Below, one piece after another: positions 14,133-24,873 of a stretch of 64,000 bases of DNA. Made by a program: the position numbers and the translations under genes. The stretch is taken from assembly GCA_003254885.1 (NCBI GenBank), contig QANT01007646.1:62001-126000 (forward strand), given 5' to 3'. Numbering within the stretch: the stretch's first letter is position 1; each line of letters begins with the position of its first letter. The notes under the pieces were generated by a model that was not told where the DNA came from, made no database searches, and saw nothing but the letters and a program-made list of their open reading frames with translations. The stretch is from Purshia tridentata. Its lineage: Eukaryota; Streptophyta; Magnoliopsida; Rosales; Rosaceae.

Positions 14133-15112
14133 GTTTGAGTACCAGCTCTCAGATCGACATCGCGGAAAATATTTAGACATTTGGTTATCCATGCCATATG
14201 TATTAGTTAATGTTAAACATGAAACATTGCATTTAGCTTCAGCAATCATGACTGTTGATAAAGTTGTGGCCATTCGTTTTCATGAAAGCTAGCTTTCTTC
14301 TGTTAAACGTACGTAATTAATTGTAATCGAGTTACTTGCTTGAGGGCTGTGAGACCAAGGTAGTGGGTGATCTCGATGACTCCATCTTTTGGGTTGGTGC
14401 AACCACTCTTGGAGTCAGATATATGAAGGGTTGGTGCAACTTTGTATTTCTTTTTTTTAAAAAAATTAAATTAAATACATTTTTATCATTAAAAATCAAG
14501 AGTTATGTGGGTCTTTTACTTGTTTTCAGTTGGGCCCCTATTGCTTTTGCATTTTTGGTCTGAATTGAATAAAATTTGTTAAAAAATTTACTCTCAAAAT
14601 TATTTTTAATTTCTTATCATTAATGATAGACAAGTCACCTTTTTTATATATAGATATTTGATAATTAGCATGGAACAGTTTTGACAATGACTCTCAGTAA
14701 GTAAGCGGTCAAGTAGCTAGTGTTGTTAATTAATGCATATGTTAAAAAATGAGTGTATAACGTATTGTTATTTTTAATGTATAATATCAATAAATATACA
14801 AGTATATATATATATATATTATAATCCAAGTAGAATTTTTTTTTTTTTGAGTTGGGCTATCTAATAATTGCACATAAATAAATTAATAACACAATGAAAA
14901 AATTGTTCTTAAGTTAGTAACAAAATTGTTTTTAAGATAGTTTTATTAATTAAGTAAATGATTTATAAGACCCACTTTTAGACTTTCACTACTTTTAAGA
15001 CCCGTGTCCTTTTTTCTGTTTTGTAGGAGGCCCAATTTATACTGATGCGGCCTTTTTCTCCGTTTCCTTCATTTTCCGTCTTTTTCTCGGTCTCTGTCCC
15101 TCATAGATCTGA
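14133..15112. other. Intergenic, AT-rich
   Basis: This follows the TM6 stop codon. It contains the presumed TM6 3' UTR and AT-rich DNA with poly-T runs and a short (TA)n tract near 14805-14820. No gene or clear transposon end was recognised. Confidence 0.5.
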
Positions 15113-15532
15113 TTGTATAGCTCACATCCCACCTCCATCTCTCTCCCTCTCTGTCTTTCTCCCTCTCCCTCTCCCTCTCCGTCTCTGTCTTTGTCTCTAT
15201 CTTTGTCTCCATCTCTGTCGCAAGAATCTTCAGCCAATGGTGGTGGTGGTGAAGTAAGGCAACTGCACATAATTTACTTTCTCACTCGTATGGGTCGCAT
15301 CGATCATCCGCATCTCATTTGCGTCCACCATCTTAACCGCAACGGCGTCTATCTGCGAGGTATGTGCATACCTTTCACTCATTTCTCCATCTATATTCAC
15401 CATATTTACATGCCTGCCAGCGTTATTTTCCAATTAACTAATTATTACTGTTTTTTTCTTCAATGACATTAAGAGGTGGCTTGCGGATTTAGGAAAGGAC
15501 ATGCCAGAAGCCTTCACTTGGTCTTACAAGAG
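15113..15532 (+). pseudogene. SOSEKI/DUF966 gene fragment
   Basis: Two pieces of the N-terminal DIX-like domain of a SOSEKI (DUF966) protein are readable. The first, ending at 15359, encodes [18 protein letters not shown] followed by [13 protein letters not shown] and then a GT donor. The second, about 15466-15532, encodes DIKRWLADL and GKDMPEAFTWSYKR, again followed by GT. SOSEKI proteins are plant polarity proteins that polymerise at cell edges. The expected next block (a YKNGFVWHDL-like segment) is not seen. The acceptor expected before the second piece is not AG, since the sequence there reads AATG. The reading frame upstream runs through a CT-rich tract (15134-15200) and has no convincing start. 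I therefore call it a broken, truncated copy. The intron position is kept, so it came from genomic DNA and not from a spliced RNA. Confidence 0.72.
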
Positions 15533-15733
15533 GTTCTTAATTATTCAATATCAATCAAAAGTTTCTTTAATTTGTTTTACCTGTGGGTGTGTTGGTTGAG
15601 TTCTCAATTTTCTTTTTTTATTCATTTGTACCAAAGTTAGTTCCAGAGGCCTTTTAATACCTTTGCAAGATGAAGCCAAGTTAATAGTCTGGGTATGTTA
15701 ATACCTTTTGTCTTTGTCTTTGGTAATGGCTGT

Positions 15734-16083
15734 GAGATGAAAACTAAGGGTTGCAATCCCAATGTGATAACTTACACAATATTGATTGATGGGTTTTGCA
15801 ATGAGGGCATTTCCAGGAAGCTGGTGATGTTTCAAATGAGATGTTATACAAAGACTCAGCCTGTATATTGTAGCATACAATTGTCTAATATCTGCTCTTT
15901 GCAAGGATGAGAAGATCTATAAAGCTTTAAAATTGTTTAATGAAATCTCAAGGAAAGGTTGTAAGTCAGACATATATACATTTAATTCTTCAATATTTGG
16001 ACTGTGCAAGGTTAATAGGATGGAAGAGCCCTTGGGTTTGTATTAGGATATGTTATTGGAGGGTTGTTGCCAACATTGTCACT
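15734..16083 (+). pseudogene. Pentatricopeptide repeat (PPR) gene fragment
   Basis: At least two P-type PPR motifs are readable. The first encodes EMKTKGCNPNVITYTILIDG, then FCNEG. The second, near 15913-16030, encodes KALKLFNEISRKGCKSDIYT, then FNSSIFGLCKVNRMEEPLG. A shift of frame lies after FCNEG, because HFQEAGDVSNEMLYKDS continues in another frame. Further disruptions and a short total length show it is a dead fragment of an organelle-targeted RNA-binding protein gene. It lies 200 bp after the SOSEKI fragment and runs directly into the 31-bp tandem repeats. It may therefore have been carried there by a mobile element. Confidence 0.75.
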
Positions 16084-16110
16084 TTGGTCCTTTTTTATTA
16101 CAATATTGTC

Positions 16111-16300
16111 AATAAGGTGATTGTTATTGTCCGAAAGTAACAATAATGTGATTGTTATTATAGCACAATAATAATAAAGTGATTGTTACTGTATGAAAGT
16201 AACAATAATGTGATTGTTATTGTCAGACAGTAACAATAAGGTGATTGTTACTGCCCGACAATAATAATAAGGTGATTATTATTGTTCGACAGTAACAATT
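16111..16300 (+). repeat. 31-bp palindromic tandem repeat, copy A
   Basis: Six diverged units of 31 bp. Each has the pattern AACAATAAGGTGATTGTTA followed by CTGTCNGACAGT, so that each unit carries a near-palindrome of the type GTTACTGTCNGACAGTAAC. The array is followed by about 100 bp of spacer and then a perfect hairpin at 16404-16432. The same units, reverse-complemented, lie at 62289-62545. Confidence 0.88.
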
Positions 16301-16403
16301 CTTTTGATATGAAAAGAAAAAGAGTTTTTATGCTATTTTGGATGTGTTTATACACAAAAAAAAAATGTAAATTTTGTATAAGTTGCGTTTTTTTGCAAAG
16401 TAA

Positions 16404-16432
16404 GAATTGTTACTATCTAACAGTAACAATTC
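16404..16432 (+). repeat. Perfect 11-bp stem hairpin closing repeat copy A
   Basis: GAATTGTTACT and AGTAACAATTC are exact reverse complements separated by 7 bp. The stem is made of the same GTTACT/AGTAAC sequence as the 31-bp units. Shortly downstream, CTGTAGC and GCTACAG form a second perfect 7-bp stem near 16441-16456. A diverged equivalent of the first hairpin follows the spacer in the second copy near 62096-62120, on the other strand. Confidence 0.75.
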
Positions 16433-17025
16433 TCAAAAGTACTGTAGCACGCTACAGTTACGCAGTTACTGTAACAACGGATTTTTTTATAAAAGTGGGC
16501 CACTATAGTAATTAACTGTAGCGCCTGAGCCGGATAAATATCAAATATTCTGAAATGAGCTTTAAAAAAAATCACCCTTATTAATTTACACAAATTATAA
16601 CACGTATACAAAATTTATAAAATTAAAATATTCATGTGTTAAATTTATTTTTATTAATTTGTAATATTTATATTAATATACCGCGTAATATTATTGTTAT
16701 ACACAATAAATATCATCTTATTCAAATTTGAAGAACCAACAAAATGAGAAATCTCTAGAATTGCTTAACTTCAAAATCTTAGAACTTTCCCATGATGATG
16801 ATCATGGTACAGAATCTCATTTTTCAACTCTAAGATTCAATCAAAGAAATGTGGCACTTTGTAGATTCTTCAAGCTAAAAGAGCAATATATATTTTTGGA
16901 GGGACACTTGGTCAACGGTCAACCCAAGTACGGAGCAGGAGTCCGCGGCAACCTGCAAGTCCAGTTAAACTCCAACACTCACTCACCCACTCACCTGAGG
17001 AAGCGAGAAAGGGCTGTAGGAGTTG

Positions 17026-17038
17026 CACGTGCCACGTG
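17026..17038. promoter_or_regulatory. Two adjacent G-boxes upstream of the MCRS1-like gene
   Basis: CACGTG occurs at 17026-17031 and again at 17033-17038, one base apart and about 190 bp before the ATG at 17222. G-boxes are bound by bZIP and bHLH factors. The position suggests a real promoter element, but use is not shown. A purine-poor leader with telo-box-like AAAACCCTCTAAAACC follows at about 17110. Confidence 0.6.
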
Positions 17039-17221
17039 CCCTAACCTCTCACATTGTAACCCCGGCCACCTGAGAGGCCCAGACCACCGAATTCGCTGTC
17101 TACGTTTCACAAAACCCTCTAAAACCCCTTCCAACAATCCAAGGCCTTCCCCTATTTGCCTCATTCCCTTTCTTCGAGCTTTTTTCTATGGTAGAGTGAG
17201 AGAGTAACCGAGGGTGCAGCC

Positions 17222-20200
17222 ATGGGAGCTCTTTCTCCACTGTCTGCTTGGATTCCCGAAGATGATATTTTGCTCAAGAACGCTGTTGAGGTGAAATTTT
17301 GATATTTTCTTCGTTGTTCTGGAATTGCCCTTTCTCAGCTTATAATCAACCTTTTATTCTTATTTTATTTGTTTTTATGGGTTTTGAAATTTTGGTTTTT
17401 TAGTGATAAAAGCATGAATGAATTGCTACTAGTATATTGGAGGTATTTAAGTCTAAACTCAAGAAATAGAATCAAGAAATTGGACAAATTTTAGATAACG
17501 TAAGGTGAATACAGGTGAAATTACTTTGTCCTGTGCTAGAAGCCTAGAATCATTGTTTCCACTGGTTTCCACTGCTGACGTAGGTGGGTATCTTGGTCTA
17601 TTTAACGACTATTTGCCTCTATTAAGCTTGTTGGGTCAGAGTGGAATTTGTCCCTTTTCAGTAATAAGTTAGAATTTGGCGTTTTCAGAGCGTTGATTTT
17701 TGGAACTGTTGTGTGTCCAAGTATATTATTCTGGAGAACTAGATTTGGATTTAGCACTCTTATATTCTGTTTGCAGGCTGGTGCTTCCTTGGAGTCACTT
17801 GCTAAAGGTGCAGTGCATTTTTCTCGAAGATTTACTGTTCAAGAACTGCAAGACCGGTGGTATTCTCTCCTATACGATCCAGTTGTTTCTGCAGATGCTT
17901 CTGCTCGCATGATTGAGTTTGAGTGTACCACACCAACTCCCCCATCAAAATTTATTAGGTTGGGAAATTTGAAGGAAAACAAAGGTGTTGCTGGAAAGAG
18001 AAAAGCTGAAAGTGTTCGCAGTAGTTACTATGCTCTATGTAAAAGGATCTGCACTGAGCCATTTAACTCCATGGAGCTCAATTATCTTGTAGCACCAAGT
18101 AATGGAAACTATGCTATAAATGGGGATGAGCCTGTATATGGAAATTTCATGACTGGAGATCCCATCTCAATCCCTTTTGGATTTGAGGCGTCAGATATGG
18201 ATACTATGCATCATGATTTTCCTCAAAATCTGATGGATGGTGGCACTGACATTGGTGGTGTTGTTACTGCTGATACCTTTAATACAGGACTCCAGAACCC
18301 TGCTGAAGAACATTTTCCAATGGAACAGAAAAATATACATAATGAAAGTCCTCAAATTATTGGAGGCAATCTGCCTATCACAGGGAATGAATGTGAGGTT
18401 GAGGAATTCAGTCAACTAAACGAATTGCCAGATTGCAGCCTGTTCAATGCTGATGATTTAGGAATGAAACCCCCGTATTCACTTGATCGAATTAATGGTG
18501 GTGAGGGAAATATGTGCTCCAAATTTGAAGGGAATCAGGTCTTTAATTCACCTATTTCAGACAGTGGTGCATCGTTTCACAACTTGGAGTACTCAACTGC
18601 ACTTCCTGGGATGCCTATGTGGAGAGAAGATCCAGCACCAGCTATGCCGGCTGATGTTGGCCATAGAGAAAATGATATATGCACCGGAGATGCTTTTGAC
18701 CTTCCTGATGATATGGATGCTAAGAACACAACAACATCAGGGTACGATGCTCACTTGGGGATGGAGGTGAAAGTTGATATGCCTTGTGGTGATTTCAAGA
18801 GACCTGATAGTGCTGAAGGTTATCTGGCAGAATTGTCCAATACTCTTTTAAACTTTACAAATGAGGAGGAACTCATGTTCATGAGTGGTGATGGAAAGGA
18901 TGTGATTGATAAGTCTTACTATGATGGCCTGAGCTCACTTTTGTTGAGTTCACCAAATCGTGATGTTAGTCAAGAACAGACAACCAATATAACTGAGCCA
19001 GAAACATCTGCAGCTCCAGTTATGTATCCTATTAATCCATCTATTACATATCCTGGAGTGGTAGTTGACAATAGGGGGTCCCCCAATGGTGAACATATGG
19101 CTTGCCTTTCAGAGACTCAGGTACTATCATCTTCAACAGCTTCAAACTCTAAATTTCCTGAATTGAGAGATGGAGTTATCTGTTGCACATTAAACACCGA
19201 GGACTGGGATATTCCATGCAATGATGATGTTTTTCTACCAAATCATTTGCCCCGTCCTTCAACTTCCTCTACAGGTAAATGGAATTTTCAAGAAGCGAAT
19301 AAGCCAATATCATCATCTGTTAAGGATTTCCCTGGTAATCAAGGAAATAGTGACACAAGACCCTGCTTTATGCAGAAAGAACAAAAAAATCCTGGAGAAT
19401 CTCATGGATCTTCTCAGATTAAAGGATCACAAATGGGTCTAAAACCTCCACTAGGTAATTATGGGGTTAAATATGAGCAGTCCAAGACTGACCCCACTAA
19501 TTTGGCATCTACGAAAGCAGGTCATGTTAGTGGTGGTCTGGGTCAAACTCATTTGGCCAATGAAAACACAAATCCTCTACCTGGAATTCTGAAGGAAGAG
19601 ATTAAAGAAAGTATATTGTTGAAGGGTCTTAGTTATAACTCAACTGAGTCTCATATGCAGAACCCAGATCTTGATTATGATAGCTTTAAAAGCTATCCTC
19701 AGACAAGCACTAGTGGCACTAAGCAGGAACTTGATGCATCAGCTATAATTAGAGACCATCAATCATTAGATGCAGAAGTGATTCCCACGCATATTGCTGT
19801 CTTGGAACCAGAAGTAAACCCACAGACATCAGATCAAGAGGGGCTTTTTGAGAGTGATGATGATGTACCATGTTATTCAGATATAGAGGCAATGGTGAGT
19901 CATAAAATTCCGATCATCTAGTTGATGGATGTTTATTTTCAGTTTCTTAATTTCTTTTTCAGTCTCCTTGACTTTTGTTCCATCTGCAGATACTTGATAT
20001 GGATTTGGATCCAGATGACCAGGACTTGTATTATAGTGAGGAAGGTAATACTCCGTCAAGCTATTTTTCATTTAATGAGACTAATATTTTTGGTCCAAAT
20101 AACATATGTAAAATGATTCCATCATATGCCTTGTAAGTTTGAGTTGTTCTCTATGTGCAGTCACAAAATATCAGAATGAGGATACTAAGAGGGCAATCAT

Positions 20201-21420
20201 AAGACTGGAGCAGGGTGCCTATGCGTATGTGCAAAGAGCCATTGCAGCTCATGGAGCATTTGCCATTTTGTATGGGCGCCGTTTTAAGCATTATATTAAG
20301 AAGCCTGAGGTATTTCCATTGCTCCATAAATTCATACCCAATCTATTTGGGGTTGGCTGTATGGATCCTTCTTTTGGCTTTTCTCTGTATTATGGATTGG
20401 TACTGGGTTTTCAGTTTTCACTCTATAACTGAATTTGGAGATCCATAAATTATGGAGCAGGAAAGGAACAAGAGTAGTGGATTTTGATTGTTTTTACTAA
20501 ATTTCAGAGCTGTCACAACCCTTATTAAAGCACAAGATTTTGAACTTATCTTTCTCAATGGAGTTATAGACCAGAGGAAGCTAATGAAAACTAGTGGTGC
20601 CAATTAGTCCAAGTTAGATATGGGTTGAAGCTGTGAATATGATAATCTATCTTTGCAGGTTTTACTGGGTAGAGCAACAGAAGATGTTAGTGTTGACATT
20701 GACTTGGGAAGAGAAGGGCATGGTAATAAAATCTCTCGGCGACAGGTAAGTTACCATTGACCACCTGAACATATTTTTCATATTAGTGATACAATTACCT
20801 ACCCTTGTCCTTAAAATTTTGTAAGTGCAGATGTATGGATTATTATATATACATGCCTCTTCTATTGATGGGCAACCTAGGTGGTCTTCAGATTATGCTG
20901 TTTACATCTTCTTGCTAACCTGAAAAAGGGCATTCGTTCTTTCTGCATTTGTTAGGCAATGGTAAATATGGACAAAGGTGGATCTTTCTATCTGAAAAAT
21001 CTTGGGAAGTGTTCAATCTCAGTAAATAGGAAGGAAGTATCCGCTGGACAGAGTCTAAGCCTTAGTTCCAGTTGCTTGATTGAGGTATTTTCCTACAGTT
21101 CCTTTTACTAAAAATGATTCATAGGTCTCCCTCGCTTTTTTGCAGATTTCTTGGCAGTTTTATATCATTGTATGCAATATATATGTATTTGGTCTTGGAT
21201 GTAGTTAAGTTCAAATGTATATAGGTAACGGCAGTACCGCCTGGATGAATGGTATTTAATTTCCTCAAAGTTAACAGATGATTTTCTACAAATGGTTCAT
21301 TTGCAGATAAGGGGAATGCCGTTCATATTTGAGACAAACCAAACTTGTGTGAAGCGGTATCTGGACAGCATCACCATGGTTAGCCCAAAACAAGAGCTGA
21401 CACAAGAGCACCAACTGTGA
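17222..21420 (+). CDS. Microspherule protein 1-like FHA-domain protein
   Basis: Exons: 17222-17290, 17777-19894, 19990-20044, 20161-20309, 20659-20745, 20956-21084, 21307-21420, giving 906 aa. The N-terminus (MGALSPLSAWIPEDDILLKN, then AGASLESLAKGAVHFSRRFT, then LQDRWYSLLYDPVV) is the MCRS1 N-terminal domain. The large second exon is a poorly conserved acidic and serine-rich middle. Residues about 798-890 form an FHA phosphothreonine-binding domain: VLLGRATEDVSVDIDLGREG, then ISRRQA, then FYLKNLGK. In animals MCRS1 is a subunit of INO80 and NSL chromatin complexes. The plant relative EMB1967 is needed for embryo development. I infer a nuclear chromatin role. The ATG at 17222 is preferred because it restores the conserved N-terminus. 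The second-exon frame stays open back to 17648 in the intron, but that extension lacks conserved sequence. Confidence 0.92.
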
Positions 21421-21523
21421 ATGATAACGGAAGTGCCATGAATGGCTGTGGTAATGCGCTCAGAAGGTGCTAATTTTTTCTGCACCTTCTGGTTCTCTTG
21501 TTAAGCCACTTTTTCTCTGTTGT

Positions 21524-21641
21524 GTTTGACTACCGTTGGAGGTGGACTGTGATCTAAGAAGGCATTTACCTTCTAATTTTTTTAGTTTGACTACCGTTGG
21601 AGGTGGACTGTGATCTAAGGCATTTACCTTCTAATTTTTTT
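21524..21641 (+). repeat. 61-bp tandem duplication downstream of the MCRS1-like gene
   Basis: Two nearly identical copies start at 21524 and 21585. Each begins GTTTGACTACCGTTGGAGG and ends in a TTCTAATTTTTTT run. The main difference is a short deletion (AAG) in the second copy. They lie about 100 bp past the stop codon, probably in the 3' UTR. High identity indicates a recent duplication. Confidence 0.9.
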
Positions 21642-24600
21642 CAAAGAAAAAAACAAATTTTATATGATCGGGAATTCTCTTGAATATGAATTGCACAACA
21701 TATACCTGAAATAAGAGGAAAGAATTGTTGCACCAGAAATCGGAATAACACTATAGCCAGAGAGTGCTCCAGTGTCTCTGTCGGTATGGAGGATCATATG
21801 AAAAAATAATAATAAAAATAATTTCATCACAAAAAAAAAATAAAAAAATAAAAAAATAAAAAAATTGTATAGATACGACCAAATTTTATAATTCAGGTGG
21901 AAGCAAAGTAGTTCAATCAGAATTCAGAGTATGCCTTGGGGACTGGCATGAAACGATATGGTTTGAGCACGTACTACTGATATATACGAAATGAAGAGGC
22001 TGCAGGTTGTGGTTGATCGATGAATGAATCGAATGATAATGTAGAGAAGAGGAGGTGAAAGTCGGGCAAAATGGAGATCGAGGGACAAACTCACGACATG
22101 GAAGAAACCCTAAACCTCTGTATATATACTGGAACATGGGTGAGACGGTGAGAGACTGAGAGCGAGTGTGGAATTAATGTGGATTTTAAAGATGGAAAGA
22201 ATAATTGTGATGATTCCCAGTCTAGTCGCAAAAAAACAAAAAAAGCAAAGTCAAGGGTGAAAAAAAAAAATACTATTCTGCTGCCGAGATTCGAACCCGG
22301 ATGATTGATTAATTCCAATTGCCTATGCTAACAGCAGATTTCATGTTTGGTGAAGTGAAAATCTATCAGAAATTGCAGCAATTTCTATCTTGCAAATATT
22401 ACCATCTTATGTCTGGGGGCCATAATCTTTCTTCTTTACTCATCATTGTTAAAAGGATTGATAATTGATTGATGTCTTGATGATGTGGATTTATCGAAAA
22501 TGGAAGAATATTTGATGATTCCTATTTTCCTAGTCTAATCATCGAGACTTGTAGGAACAGGAATCATATATACTATTCAATATAAATCAAATAAATAACC
22601 CAATTCAATATTCAAATGAATTAGTTTCTGAATTAAAGTCAGTTTAGTTGGTCAAAAGACAAAAGTTCTCTCTAACATATTTAAGTTCAAACCCTCCAGC
22701 CCCCTCCCCTCCAATAAAAGATATATATATATACACTTTCTATTTAGTGCACGAGAGCAGGGAAACGCTACTGTCAGCCCTGAAAAAAAAAGCTCTTCCG
22801 TTTGGAGTAGGAACCCTATATATACCCTAAAGTTTGGGGAAGAGATATTGATATATCACTTATGAAGAGAAGAGATCGTTACACATATTATATATAAATA
22901 TATAAATAGAATCCTCATAGTCAATATTGGGCACTACAACCGCTGCCTTGCTTTAAAGTGGGTACTACTTTAGAAAGATTTTCCCTTTCGTCGATCCGCA
23001 ACCAGCTGTATCAAAATTATAAACCTTCAAAATTGTAGACTGGAAGGAATCACAAGACAAGTGTTACATCTTTTCCCTACAGCCATCTTCGCCGTATATA
23101 TATATATGCTGCAAGCCTGCAACATATATTTACAATTTTTGAGAATTCAGGTCTCAATGATGGGTCCTGCTGCCAACATTGGGTTAGTGTGCCTCAGTCA
23201 GGAGCTACAATAGGTGAGCTTTATTATATCATTGGCAAGAAAAGTATGGATTTCCAGCAGGGGTATGTCCTATAGTATACGGGTTAGTGGTTCAGGCTAC
23301 TTAGACACAAGTGCTTGGGATACAAATACTCTAACAAGGATCACCAGACAACATCTTCACAAATGAACAGAGTATTCCACCTCCTACTCAATGATAGGAT
23401 TAATAATGCTCAATGATAGCATGCAGTTGCACCACCAGTATATATATTTATGCAGAGTTTAGCTGCTGAAAATTCATACACAGAGTTTGAACAAAATATA
23501 TGTACGTGGAACCAAACAGCTCTTGGGACATGGGAGAGGCAAAGAGACCCTATGACCCTTGGGAGGGGCAGAGACAAACAGAGACACTATATACCTGGAT
23601 CAAATTGTCTGGATGCAGCTATATATATATATATATAAATATACATATCGATCCAATATTCCTATAATCCTATGTCTCACTCAGCCCATCCTAGTTCTCA
23701 ATCATCTATCTCCCTCCCCCACTCCCACGCCCATGCCCTGACCCATGCATGCTCACAGCTTGCTCATATATGTTATCAGTTTATATGTATAATGCTTGCA
23801 TATCAGTTGCCTTTATTTCTTTCTTTTTTGATTTTGATTTTGTGAGCTAGCATCAAGTAAGAAAAAGAAGAAGATCATGGCCTTTGTGATTGGCCTTTGT
23901 AGACATACGATATCACGAATTCACGATCGATCACTTTACAAATTGAACATGTCTAATATAATTGTAAGAATAAAATATACCCTCACAGCTAGCTAGCACA
24001 GTATTTGTACAGCTTATGACAATATGCCTAGCTAGCTAGCTTCTTGTTTCATATATGAATTAATTAAGTCAAGCACATACAACACTTTCCACATTAATTC
24101 CCGTCCAAATGAAAGGTTTTCGAATCAAATATTAACACAGATTTTCGTCCCTAATATCTTAATAACTGCAGCATGCATGATGATACGTACCAGCAACACC
24201 TTCAGATGCCCTCTCAACATTAATAATTTTGACCAGAAACGCGCGCTTATTTGTCTTTTGCCAACTGATATTAATTTCTTTACATCCGTCACATGCATAC
24301 ATGATCCATATAATCTACTTGATATAAAATAACTTTTTTGGGGGTCTAGATATAAGTATATATGTAAGTAGTACATATGCATGTAATGCTTTAAATTGAA
24401 ATGAAATGCAATTTACACTCCAACAGACTGATTGGTTTAGCTAGCGGCCCTCTATAGAACCTAAGCTTGATTCCTAATACCCTCAAATCCCGAAACTTTG
24501 TCTGCTGGCCATAAATCCGATTTGTGATATATATATATCATATGTATATATAGCAAATGATTTATCTTTTTTCTCATAATTGAGCTAGTAGTGATTCCCC

Positions 24601-24873
24601 GCGCCGGGAGATATTTTTAGGAAAAGTAATATAATATACAATACTCTAAGGATAATATATCATTTAAATTAATATATAAAGCACAAAAGCTTCATATTCC
24701 AGCAAAATGTAAAGCAAGCTGCAAGCATATCGTGACCCTCTTATTCACTCACAGGTATGGTCAAGATTCTATCCATATATGAATAGCATCTTGTCAAAAC
24801 TTTAACACGCTACACTCACCAGCAGCCTGTCCCCAAAAGAAAAATATATAAAAAATGTCAAAATTAATTTAGG
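21642..24873. other. Gene-poor intergenic region
   Basis: AT-rich DNA with A-rich runs (21828-21862) and short TA tracts. No protein gene was recognised. The one structured item is the tRNA-like relic at 22278-22337. The short open frames show no signal peptide, motif or splice structure that I could support. Confidence 0.5.
22278..22337 (-). pseudogene. tRNA-like relic lacking an anticodon arm
   Basis: Read on the minus strand, a 60-nt unit starts CTGCTGTTAGCATAGGCAAT and ends TCTCGGCAGCAG. The ends pair perfectly over 6 bp (CTGCTG with CAGCAG). It has a good B-box (GGTTCGAATCT) closing a 5-bp T-stem (CCGGG with CTCGG) and an A-box-like TAGCATAGG...TTGG. Between them there is room only for a short linker, with no anticodon stem and loop. 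It is therefore a deleted tRNA gene or a tRNA-derived element, not a functional tRNA. The amino acid identity cannot be read. Confidence 0.6.

Noticed and set aside
16728-17207. 159-codon plus-strand open frame upstream of the MCRS1-like gene
   Set aside because: No motif, mixed composition, and it overlaps the G-boxes and probable leader of the next gene. It looks like a chance frame.
17648-17776. Alternative in-frame start for the MCRS1-like protein inside intron 1
   Set aside because: The extension has no conserved sequence. The exon at 17222-17290 joined at 17777 restores the family N-terminus.
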